Shown: positions 1 to 6,547 of the stretch, piece after piece
Numbering within the stretch: the first letter of the stretch is position 1
How the letters are laid out: the number at the start of each line of letters is the position of its first letter
DNA from: Natronohydrobacter sp.
GTDB lineage: Bacteria; Pseudomonadota; Alphaproteobacteria; Rhodobacterales; Rhodobacteraceae
Reading direction: 5' to 3'
Assembly: GCA_007118445.1 (NCBI GenBank)
Contig: SKRP01000203.1
Span: 1 to 6,547, forward strand
Length of the DNA: 6,547 nt
Notes under the pieces: generated by a model
Seen by the model: the letters and a program-made list of their open reading frames with translations, nothing else
Told to the model about the DNA's origin: nothing
The model's database searches: none
Translations under genes and position numbers: made by a program

Positions 1-1101
1 GTTTCAACCTTCCGCACGCCCGATGAGGCGATACAACTCGCCAATAACACGCGCTATGGCTTGGCGGCCTCGATCTGGTCCGAGAATCTGACGGTGGCGA
101 TGGATATGGCCGCGCGGGTCAAGGCCGGGGTGGTCTGGATCAATGCCACGAACCTGTTTGACGCCAATGCGCCCTTTGGGGGGATGCGCGAAAGCGGGTT
201 CGGGCGCGAAGGGGCGCGCGAGGGGATGGTGGCTTATCTGCGCTGCAAGGACGCGCAAGGCAAATCGACCGTGCCTGGCAAGATAGACCCGCTACCGCAA
301 CTTGCCGCGACCCAAGGGATCGACCGCACGCACAAGCTTTATATCGGCGGCGCGCAGAAGCGCGCGGATAACGGGCAAAGCTACGCGATTGTGGAAAAGG
401 GCAAATTGATCGGTCATGCCCCCTTCGGCAGCCGCAAGGATATCCGCAACGCTGTGGAAGCGGCGCAAAAGGCGGCGAAATGGACCGCGATGAGTGGCCA
501 TCAGCGCGCGCAGGTGCTGTATTTTCTGGCCGAGAACATCAGCGCGCGGGCAGGCGATCTGCGCGCTTTCGCCAGCGCGCAAGAGATCGAGACCGCGATT
601 GCGCGTGCCTTCCATTATGCCGCCTGGGCTGACAAATACGATGCGCGCGTGCATGACACGCAAGGCAGTCATGTCACATTGGCGATGAAAGAAGCTTACG
701 GCGTGATGGGTCTGATCTGCGGACAGGCGGCCCCGCTTGCCGGGTTCCTGTCGCTGGTTCTGCCCGCCATTGCGATGGGCAACCGGGTCGTGGCGCTGCC
801 CGCGCAGGCGGCCCCGCTGGCCGCGCTGGAACTGGCGCAGGTGCTGGCGACTTCCGATCTGCCGGGCGGGGTGGTCAATATCGTCTCGGGGCCGGTTGCC
901 GAACTTGCCGGGACGCTCGCCGCGTATGATGATGTGGCCGCGCTCTGGTGTGCCGAAGCTGCGGTGACAGAACAGGTCGAACGCGCTGCGGCAGGCAATC
1001 TCAAACCGGTCTGGTCCGTGCCGGCGACAGCGACGGGCGCTGCGCAATTCCTGCAGGCCGCAACGCAGACCAAGACCATCTGGGTGCCCTATGGCGCGTG
1101 A
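1..1101 (+). CDS. Tandem aldehyde dehydrogenase (ALDH16-like), 3' part: end of the active domain plus a degenerate second ALDH domain
   Basis: The reading frame is open from base 1, so the gene is cut by the left edge; 366 residues plus a TGA stop are visible. Residues 1-85 are the C-terminal end of a normal NAD(P)-dependent ALDH: the EAIxLANNTRYGLAASIW segment, then APFGG at 57-61 followed by RESGFGREG. The catalytic Cys and Glu of this domain lie outside the window. From about residue 107 a second ALDH N-terminal half begins (KLYIGG, GVMGLICGQAAPLAGF, then LPGGVVNIVSG). It is degenerate. The cofactor-binding Lys of the usual KPSE motif is Leu266 (LPAQ). The LELGGK catalytic Glu position aligns with Val340 after NLKPV. 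The protein ends before any catalytic Cys. An active ALDH followed by a shorter pseudo-ALDH domain is the architecture of ALDH16, which oxidises aldehydes to acids and was structurally characterised from Loktanella. The physiological substrate cannot be told from this part. The ALDH family is certain; the ALDH16 assignment is likely. Confidence 0.9.
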   Translation, partial: VSTFRTPDEAIQLANNTRYGLAASIWSENLTVAMDMAARVKAGVVWINATNLFDANAPFGGMRESGFGREGAREGMVAYLRCKDAQGKSTVPGKIDPLPQLAATQGIDRTHKLYIGGAQKRADNGQSYAIVEKGKLIGHAPFGSRKDIRNAVEAAQKAAKWTAMSGHQRAQVLYFLAENISARAGDLRAFASAQEIETAIARAFHYAAWADKYDARVHDTQGSHVTLAMKEAYGVMGLICGQAAPLAGFLSLVLPAIAMGNRVVALPAQAAPLAALELAQVLATSDLPGGVVNIVSGPVAELAGTLAAYDDVAALWCAEAAVTEQVERAAAGNLKPVWSVPATATGAAQFLQAATQTKTIWVPYGA

Positions 1102-1103
1102 TT

Positions 1104-1140
1104 GCGCGCAGCGCGCTTAACAGTTTCTTTACTTCGTTTT
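1104..1140 (+). terminator. Possible weak terminator hairpin after the ALDH gene
   Basis: Three bases after the TGA stop, GCGCG (1104-1108) and CGCGC (1112-1116) can form a five-pair all-GC stem with a CAG loop. A T-rich but interrupted stretch follows (TTAACAGTTTCTTTACTTCGTTTT). The stem is short and there is no clean U run, so this could be a weak rho-independent terminator or just chance in GC-rich DNA. If real, it would separate the ALDH transcript from the glycosyltransferase gene 60 bases downstream. Confidence 0.3.
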
Positions 1141-1161
1141 GCCATAGCTGGAGGCATCGGC

Positions 1162-1167
1162 AGAAGG
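1162..1167 (+). promoter_or_regulatory. Likely ribosome binding site for the glycosyltransferase
   Basis: AGAAGG lies eight bases before the ATG at 1176 and supports that start. The frame is open upstream to an ATG at 948, but that stretch overlaps the conserved end of the ALDH gene and has no family resemblance. A GGAGG at 1150-1154 is a better Shine-Dalgarno match but sits 21 bases from the ATG, which is too far. A GTG at 1188 is a possible alternative start; it would not affect any recognised domain. Confidence 0.5.
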
Positions 1168-1175
1168 CAGGCGGA

Positions 1176-3119
1176 ATGCAGGGCGAGGTGGCAGTCAGGG
1201 CAGGTGGCGCAAGGCGGATATCGCAACGCCCGCTGCTTGAACTGGTCGTGCATCGCAAACGCGGTCCTGCGCGCCGATCCTTGGGTCAGATCCTTCAGGA
1301 TATGGGGGTCGTGTCCGAAGATGGGTTGATGCGTGCACTGGAAACCCAGTCGCGGCAGGCCGGGTTTCTGGGTGATATCCTGATCGCGCAGGGGATGATC
1401 TCCGAAGCCGAGCTGACAGCTGCCCTGTCGCGCCAATATGGCACCAGCTTCTTTACCACTGCGCACCAGCCGCCCGATCCGGCGCTGATCGACATGCTGG
1501 GCGTGCAGCGCTGTCTCGCGCTGAACTGCCTGCCCTGGTGGCGCAGCGGCGATGTGACCGTTGTGGCCAGTGCCCGCCCCGCTCAGTTCGAGGCCCATCG
1601 TGCCGCGCTCGAACAGATCTTTGGCACAGTTGCGATGGTGCTCATCAGCGAATCCGATCTGCACAAGGTGATCCTCAATACTCGACGCGCGCGGCTGACG
1701 CTCTGGGCGGAAACCTGTGTCGCCGAAGCCGAAAGCTGTCGGATGCTGCAAAGCCGTCGGTTCGGGCGCAGTCTGAGTGCGGGGCTGGGCCTTGTGCTGA
1801 TCTGCTCGGTTCTGGTGCCACAAGCGACCCTGATTGCGCTCACAGTGCTGACCACTGCCTGTCTGCTGGTCATCTCGATGTTGAAGCTTGCGGCTGCACT
1901 GGCAATGATGCGCAAACCGCCGCAGCCATCAGGGGATGGCCACGCAAGGCTGCTGCGGGCGCGCAAACCTGTCGTGACGGTCATGGTGCCGCTCTACAAG
2001 GAACCGGAAGTGGTGCCACGGCTGATCAACCGGCTGTCGCGGCTGACCTGGCCGCGCGAATTGCTTGATATCCTGCTGGTGGTCGAAGAGCATGACCTTG
2101 CCACGCGCAAGGCGCTGGCCGAGTGCGACCTGCCGCGCTGGATGCGGGTGGTCCCGGTGCCGGATGCGCCGCTCAAGACCAAACCGCGCGCGCTGAATTT
2201 TGCGATGCTGTTCGCGCGCGGGGCGATCATCGGCGTCTATGATGCCGAGGATGCGCCCGAACCGGACCAGATCCACCGGGTGGTCCGCTGCTTTCAGGCG
2301 GGCCCGCCTGATCTGGCCTGCGTGCAAGGCGTGCTCGATTTCTACAATGCCCGCACCAACTGGCTGTCGCGCTGTTTCGCCATCGAATACGCGACCTGGT
2401 TCCGGATCGTGCTGCCGGGGATGCAGCGGCTGGGGCTGGCCGTGCCCTTGGGCGGTACGACCCTGTTCTTCCGCCGCGATATTCTGGAAAAACTGGGCGG
2501 CTGGGACGCGCATAACGTGACCGAGGATGCCGATCTGGGCATTCGTCTGGCGCGGCACGGCTATTATACCCAATTGCTGGACACTGTGACACTGGAAGAG
2601 GCGAATTGCCATGCGCTGCCCTGGATCAGGCAGCGCTCGCGCTGGCTGAAAGGCTATGCCGTGACATGGCTGGTCCATATGCGCGCCCCGCGCCAGTTGT
2701 GGCAGCAGCTCGGGCGCTGGCGGTTTTTCGGGGTGCAGGTGCTGTTTCTGGGGACATTGGTGCAATTCATGTTCGCGCCCCTGCTCTGGAGCTTCTGGCT
2801 GGTGCTGATCGGGCTCTGGCACCCATTGCCCTCGGTGCTTGGCAGTGTTGCGATGCTGGGCTTCTTCATCGTGTTCGTCTTTTCCGAAGCGGTGACCCTG
2901 AGCATCGGGTATCTGGCCTTGCGCAGTCCCAGGCACCGGCATTTGCGGATCTGGTTGCCCACGCTGCATGGCTATTTCCCGCTGGCCGTGCTGGCAATGT
3001 ACAAAGCACTCTGGGAACTGATCTCGGCCCCGTTCTACTGGGACAAGACAGCGCATGGTTCCTATGGCGCAGCCTGCGATACGGTGACGGTCGCGCGGGC
3101 AGATATCGCAGCCCGCTAG
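1176..3119 (+). CDS. Membrane glycosyltransferase family 2 (cellulose-synthase-like) with N-terminal MshEN/GSPII_E domain
   Basis: The 647-residue protein probably polymerises or adds sugars from a nucleotide-sugar donor at the inner membrane. Residues about 35-170 match the MshEN/type II secretion ATPase N-terminal domain. Two helical repeats start at S35-L-G and F64-L-G, each ending in Gln (Q58, Q87), followed by the LPWWRSGDVTVVASA strand and an ISESDLHKVI end. Two hydrophobic spans follow (about 199-217 and 219-245). The GT2 catalytic domain covers about 265-500: VTVMVPLYKEPE at 267-278, VVEEHD at 302-307 where many relatives have DD, KTKPRALNFAM at 334-344, the DxD-type D356-A-E-D359, PLGGTTLFFRRD at 424-435, T449-E-D451 and Q486-R-S-R-W490. 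The full D, D, D, QxxRW set indicates an active processive-type enzyme. Further membrane spans lie at about 518-546, 554-582 and 598-616, and a PFYWDKTAHG tail follows. The MshEN domain is known to bind cyclic di-GMP in other proteins, so allosteric control is inferred. Sugar specificity is unknown. A sulfotransferase gene follows 52 bases downstream. Confidence 0.92.
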   Translation: MQGEVAVRAGGARRISQRPLLELVVHRKRGPARRSLGQILQDMGVVSEDGLMRALETQSRQAGFLGDILIAQGMISEAELTAALSRQYGTSFFTTAHQPPDPALIDMLGVQRCLALNCLPWWRSGDVTVVASARPAQFEAHRAALEQIFGTVAMVLISESDLHKVILNTRRARLTLWAETCVAEAESCRMLQSRRFGRSLSAGLGLVLICSVLVPQATLIALTVLTTACLLVISMLKLAAALAMMRKPPQPSGDGHARLLRARKPVVTVMVPLYKEPEVVPRLINRLSRLTWPRELLDILLVVEEHDLATRKALAECDLPRWMRVVPVPDAPLKTKPRALNFAMLFARGAIIGVYDAEDAPEPDQIHRVVRCFQAGPPDLACVQGVLDFYNARTNWLSRCFAIEYATWFRIVLPGMQRLGLAVPLGGTTLFFRRDILEKLGGWDAHNVTEDADLGIRLARHGYYTQLLDTVTLEEANCHALPWIRQRSRWLKGYAVTWLVHMRAPRQLWQQLGRWRFFGVQVLFLGTLVQFMFAPLLWSFWLVLIGLWHPLPSVLGSVAMLGFFIVFVFSEAVTLSIGYLALRSPRHRHLRIWLPTLHGYFPLAVLAMYKALWELISAPFYWDKTAHGSYGAACDTVTVARADIAAR

Positions 3120-3171
3120 ACCTGCGCGCGGCATCCGGTTAGCAAGAAGATGCAGCGCAAAGGGGTGAGGG

Positions 3172-3780
3172 ATGCTCTATTTTCACAAGGCCGGACTGGT
3201 TTTTCTTGCAACCCCGAAATCGGGTAGTACAGCGGTCGAGCGCGCCTTGACGGCGAAGGCCGATATCGTTTTTCAGAACGACCCGAATTTCAAGCATTGC
3301 ATCTTTCAGCGCTATCAATGGCGCGTCGAGAAGATGATCGGCATGTTCACCGACCGCGTGCCCGAAACCGTGGCCATGATCCGCGATCCCGAGGACTGGC
3401 TGGGCAGCTGGTTCCGCTTCCGCCATGGGGCCTGGCTGAACGGCACGCCGCGCAGCACGCGCGGGATGAGTTTCGACCAGTTTGTCGAGGGGTATCTGAG
3501 CGATCCGCAGCCGCCCTTTGCCGCTGTGGGCAGCCAGTGGAAATTCCTGACCCATCCGCGCAACGGCACGCAGGTGCAGCATATCTTCCGCTATGATGCG
3601 ATGCCTGCCTTTGTGGGTTATCTGGAAGCGCGGCTGGGCTGGCCGATTACGCTCGAGCGCGAAAATGTCTCGCCGGATTGGCCGATCTCGCTCTCGGCAC
3701 CCTTGCGCACGCGGCTGCGTGAGCAATTTTCCGATGACTACGCGCTTTATGAAGCGGCATTGACCCGCGCGCCGGGCTAG
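3172..3780 (+). CDS. Small sulfotransferase-family protein (PAPS-dependent type)
   Basis: The 202-residue protein carries both signatures of PAPS-using sulfotransferases. The 5'-phosphosulfate loop after the first strand is TPKSGST at residues 14-20, in the context LVFLATPKSGSTAVERAL. The 3'-phosphate element is VAMIRDPEDWLGSWFRF at 67-83, with Arg71 and Ser79 in the expected positions. The family transfers sulfate from PAPS to a hydroxyl or amine acceptor. The acceptor cannot be predicted. No signal peptide or membrane span is visible, so it should be cytoplasmic. At about 200 residues it is short for the family but contains both cofactor elements. The start is supported by AGGGG at 3161-3165, six bases before the ATG. 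It follows the glycosyltransferase by 52 bases on the same strand with no clear terminator, so co-transcription is likely and a glycan acceptor is a reasonable guess. I recall similar short Rhodobacterales proteins being labelled gamma-glutamyl kinase; nothing in this sequence supports that name. The family is fairly sure; activity is inferred. Confidence 0.82.
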   Translation: MLYFHKAGLVFLATPKSGSTAVERALTAKADIVFQNDPNFKHCIFQRYQWRVEKMIGMFTDRVPETVAMIRDPEDWLGSWFRFRHGAWLNGTPRSTRGMSFDQFVEGYLSDPQPPFAAVGSQWKFLTHPRNGTQVQHIFRYDAMPAFVGYLEARLGWPITLERENVSPDWPISLSAPLRTRLREQFSDDYALYEAALTRAPG

Positions 3781-3784
3781 GCGC

Positions 3785-6547
3785 TCAATGCGCCTCGGCC
3801 CAGTTATCGCCGATGCCTGCATCGACGACCAGCGGCACGCTGAGTTTCACCACAGGTTCGGCCGCGCCTTCCATCACGTCGCGCACGCGGGCAATCACCT
3901 CCTCGACCGCGTCCTCAGTGACCTCGAACACCAGTTCGTCATGCACCTGCAACAGCATTTTCGCAGGTAGTCCGTCGATCACATCGGGCAGGCGGATCAT
4001 GGCGCGGCGGATGATATCAGCGGCTGTCCCTTGGATTGGCGCATTGATCGCGGCACGTTTGGCAAAGCCTGCGCCGGGGCCTTTGGCGTTGATTTCCGGC
4101 GTGTGGATGCGCCGCCCGAACAGCGTTTCGACCCGGCCATGTTTTTTCGCGAAATCAATGGTTTCATCCATATAGGCGCGGATGCCGGGGAAGCGTTCGA
4201 AATAAGTGTCGATAAATGCCTGCGCCTCACCCCGCGGAATGCGCAGGTTGCGGGCAAGGCCAAAGCCCGAAATCCCGTAGATCACGCCGAAATTGATCGC
4301 CTTGGCGCGGCGGCGGATTTCCGGGGTCATTTCGTCCATCGGCACGCCGAACATTTCCGACGCGGTCATGGCATGGATGTCCTGCCCGTCGCGAAAGGCC
4401 GCTTTCAGACTGTCGATCCCGGCGATATGCGCCAATATGCGCAGCTCGATCTGGCTGTAGTCGAGCGCGACCAGCTTGCGGCCCTTTTCCGCGACAAAGG
4501 CGGTGCGGATGCGGCGGCCCTCTTCCGTGCGGATCGGGATATTCTGCAGATTCGGGTCAGTCGAGGCCAGCCGCCCCGTCACCGCCCCGGTAATCACATA
4601 GGACGTATGCACGCGGCCTGTATCCGGGTGGATATGGTCCTGCAGCGCATCCGTGTAGGTCGATTTCAGCTTGGAAAGCTGTCGCCAGTCAAGCACGCGG
4701 GCGGGCAGGTCATGGCCCTCGGCGGCGAGGTCTTCGAGAATATCCGCGCCGGTCGCATAGGCCCCGGTCTTGCCTTTCTTGCCGCCTTGCAGGCTCAGCT
4801 TGTCGAAGAGGATTTCGCCCAACTGCTTGGGGCTGCCGACATTGAAGCTTTCGCCTGCAAGTTCGTGAATCTCGGCCTCCAGCCCCGCCATTTTCTGCGC
4901 AAACGCATTCGACATGCGCGAAAGAACTTCGCGGTCCACCTTGATCCCGCTGCGCTCCATCTGCGCGAGCACCGGGACCAGCGGGCGCTCCAAGCTCTCA
5001 TAGACCCGCGTCACCTGGCTTAGATGCAGGCGCGGCTTGAACATCTGCCACAGGCGCAGGGTGATATCGGCATCCTCGGCGGCGTAGCGCGTGGCCTCGT
5101 CAATCGCGACCAGATCGAAGGTTTTTGCAGATTTCCCGGTCCCCAGCAGCGTTTTGATCGCGATGGGCTGGTGGTTCAGGTAGCGGTCCGAGAGCGCATC
5201 CATGCCATGCCCGTGCAAGCCGCCATGCAGCGCATAAGACATCAGCATCGTGTCATCGATGGGGGCGACATGGATGCCAAGATTCGCGAAAATCTTGGCG
5301 TCATATTTCATGTTCTGCCCGATTTTCAGGATCGCCGGGTCTTCCAGAACGGGTTTCAGCGCCTTTAGCGCGTCGTCGAGCGGGATTTGTCCCTCGACCA
5401 GATCGGCACTGCCAAACAGATCGCCACTGCCTGCGCGGTGCTGCAGTGGGATATAGGCCGCGCGACCGGGGGTGATGCAAAGCGAGATACCGACCAGTTC
5501 TGCGCGCATCTCATCGAGCGAGGTGGTTTCGGTATCGACCGCGACATGGCCGATTTCCTCGATCTCGGCGATCCACTGCGCGAGCGTGTCGAGATCGCGG
5601 ATGCAGATATACTCGGCTTGCGCGAAATCGGGCTGCTCGGGGGCGTCCGGCGTGGCGGCGGTGGCTTGCGGGGCAGGGTCGGGCAGGGCCGGGGGTTCGG
5701 TGCCGAAATGATCCGCGACACGGCGGGTCAGGGTGCGGAATTCCATCGCGTTCAGGAAATCCAGCAGCGCCGCCGCGTCCGGGGCGCGGACTTCCAGATC
5801 GTCGAGCGTCACATCGAGCGGGGTCTGATCGTCGAGCTGCACAAGCTGTTTCGAGATACGGATCAGCTCGGCATTGTCGATCAGGGCGGCGCGGCGCTTG
5901 GGTTGCTTGATCTCGGATGCGCGCTCCAGCAGGGTTTCCAGATCGCCATATTCATTGATCAAGAGTGCTGCGGTCTTGATGCCGATGCCGGGTGCGCCGG
6001 GCACATTGTCGACCGAATCGCCTGCAAGCGCCTGCACATCGACCACGCGATCCGGGCCGACGCCGAATTTCTCGCGCACTTCATCAACGCTGATCTGCTT
6101 GTTTTTCATCGCATCCAGCATCTCGACCCCGCCGCCCACAAGCTGCATCAAATCCTTGTCGGATGAAATAATCGTCACGCGCCCGCCCGCTTCGCGCGCC
6201 TGCCGCGCATAGGTGGCGATGATGTCATCGGCTTCAAAATCTTCGATCTCGATGGTAGCAAGGTTGAAGGCGCGGCTGGCATCGCGGGTCAGCGGGAATT
6301 GCGGGCGCAGATCCTCGGGCGGTTCGGGGCGGTTGGCTTTGTAGAGATCGTAAATCTGGTTGCGGAAGGTCTTCGAGGAATGGTCGAAGATCACCGCTGC
6401 ATGGGTGGGCGCATCTGCGCTGGCGCCGTTTTCGCCCAGGTAACGCCAGAGCATGTTGCAGAACCCTGCGACCGCGCCCACTGGCAGCCCGTCGGATTTG
6501 CGCGTCAGCGGCGGCAGCGCGTGATAGGCGCGGAAGATATAGGCCGA
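3785..6547 (-). CDS. polA: DNA polymerase I (5'-3' exonuclease, 3'-5' exonuclease and polymerase), start beyond right edge
   Basis: This repair and Okazaki-fragment-processing polymerase removes RNA primers and fills gaps. The frame is open to the right edge: 920 residues and a TGA at 3785-3787 are visible. It begins with SAYIFRAYHALPPLT, equivalent to about residue 15 of E. coli Pol I, so only the start codon and roughly 10-15 residues are missing. Numbering from the window edge: the 5' nuclease domain occupies about 1-280, with FEADD at 104-108, SSDKDLMQL at 128-136 and GDSVDNVPGAPGIGIKTA at 176-193. A Pro/Ala-rich linker covers about 282-307. The proofreading exonuclease is intact: D338-T-E340, GQNMKYD with D416, and Y488-A-A-E-D492. 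The polymerase domain has motif A D696-YSQIELR, motif B K749-AINF753-GVIY757-G (Phe at the nucleotide-discrimination position, as in E. coli) and motif C QVH869-D870-E. The estimated full length is about 930, usual for the family. It is convergent with the sulfotransferase gene, four bases apart. Confidence 0.98.
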   Translation of the reverse strand, partial: SAYIFRAYHALPPLTRKSDGLPVGAVAGFCNMLWRYLGENGASADAPTHAAVIFDHSSKTFRNQIYDLYKANRPEPPEDLRPQFPLTRDASRAFNLATIEIEDFEADDIIATYARQAREAGGRVTIISSDKDLMQLVGGGVEMLDAMKNKQISVDEVREKFGVGPDRVVDVQALAGDSVDNVPGAPGIGIKTAALLINEYGDLETLLERASEIKQPKRRAALIDNAELIRISKQLVQLDDQTPLDVTLDDLEVRAPDAAALLDFLNAMEFRTLTRRVADHFGTEPPALPDPAPQATAATPDAPEQPDFAQAEYICIRDLDTLAQWIAEIEEIGHVAVDTETTSLDEMRAELVGISLCITPGRAAYIPLQHRAGSGDLFGSADLVEGQIPLDDALKALKPVLEDPAILKIGQNMKYDAKIFANLGIHVAPIDDTMLMSYALHGGLHGHGMDALSDRYLNHQPIAIKTLLGTGKSAKTFDLVAIDEATRYAAEDADITLRLWQMFKPRLHLSQVTRVYESLERPLVPVLAQMERSGIKVDREVLSRMSNAFAQKMAGLEAEIHELAGESFNVGSPKQLGEILFDKLSLQGGKKGKTGAYATGADILEDLAAEGHDLPARVLDWRQLSKLKSTYTDALQDHIHPDTGRVHTSYVITGAVTGRLASTDPNLQNIPIRTEEGRRIRTAFVAEKGRKLVALDYSQIELRILAHIAGIDSLKAAFRDGQDIHAMTASEMFGVPMDEMTPEIRRRAKAINFGVIYGISGFGLARNLRIPRGEAQAFIDTYFERFPGIRAYMDETIDFAKKHGRVETLFGRRIHTPEINAKGPGAGFAKRAAINAPIQGTAADIIRRAMIRLPDVIDGLPAKMLLQVHDELVFEVTEDAVEEVIARVRDVMEGAAEPVVKLSVPLVVDAGIGDNWAEAH

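Noticed and set aside
1117..1148. Possible promoter before the glycosyltransferase (TTAACA at 1117, then CATAGC near 1143).
   Set aside because: The spacing is about 20 bases and the -10-like hexamer is poor, so I cannot support it from sequence alone. A promoter in the 74-base gap remains possible.
948..1175. In-frame upstream extension of the glycosyltransferase frame to an ATG at 948.
   Set aside because: It overlaps the conserved end of the ALDH gene, encodes a Cys/Arg-rich stretch unlike any domain, and has no suitable ribosome binding site. The ATG at 1176 has AGAAGG eight bases upstream.
1968..2675. The GT2 enzyme as bacterial cellulose synthase (BcsA).
   Set aside because: The catalytic motifs are shared, but there is no C-terminal PilZ domain, there is an N-terminal MshEN domain instead, and no bcsB, bcsC or bcsZ gene is adjacent. 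The product is left unspecified.
1929..3134. A 401-codon open frame on the minus strand opposite the glycosyltransferase.
   Set aside because: It is antisense to the GT2 catalytic domain, rich in His, Pro, Gln and Arg as expected from a reversed GC-rich frame, and resembles no family I know.
4031..5023. A 330-codon open frame on the plus strand opposite polA.
   Set aside because: It lies entirely antisense to the strongly conserved polA gene, has a composition typical of a GC-rich shadow frame, and shows no recognisable motif.
6479..6481. GTG at 6481 as the start codon of polA.
   Set aside because: The frame continues upstream to the window edge with conserved Pol I sequence (AYIFRAYHALPPLTRKSDG), so the true start lies beyond 6547.

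Overview
The window looks like a high-G+C alphaproteobacterial chromosome segment, most probably from the order Rhodobacterales. This rests on the strong G/C preference at third codon positions, the two-domain ALDH16-type aldehyde dehydrogenase (a type whose bacterial structure was solved from Loktanella), and the overall style of the glycosyltransferase and the small sulfotransferase. The assignment is inferred from recognised families, not from a database search. Coding density is very high. No RNA gene, insertion sequence, CRISPR array or phage gene is visible.

Layout: positions 1-1101 (+) hold the 3' half of a tandem aldehyde dehydrogenase: the end of the active domain plus a second, degenerate ALDH-like domain. 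After a 74-base gap with a small GC hairpin, positions 1176-3119 (+) encode a 647-residue membrane glycosyltransferase of family GT2. It has complete cellulose-synthase-like motifs and carries an MshEN/GSPII_E N-terminal domain at its amino end. A 52-base gap leads to positions 3172-3780 (+), a 202-residue sulfotransferase-like protein. Four bases further on, the convergent polA gene (DNA polymerase I) fills the rest of the window on the minus strand and runs off the right edge, lacking only about the first ten to fifteen codons.

The glycosyltransferase and sulfotransferase are co-directional, closely spaced and plausibly co-transcribed. Together they suggest a module that makes, and perhaps sulfates, a surface glycan. 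The MshEN domain suggests control by cyclic di-GMP. The ALDH and polA genes look like unrelated metabolic and housekeeping neighbours. The most notable point is the synthase with a putative c-di-GMP-binding domain at its N terminus next to a PAPS-type sulfotransferase. The remainder is ordinary core genome.
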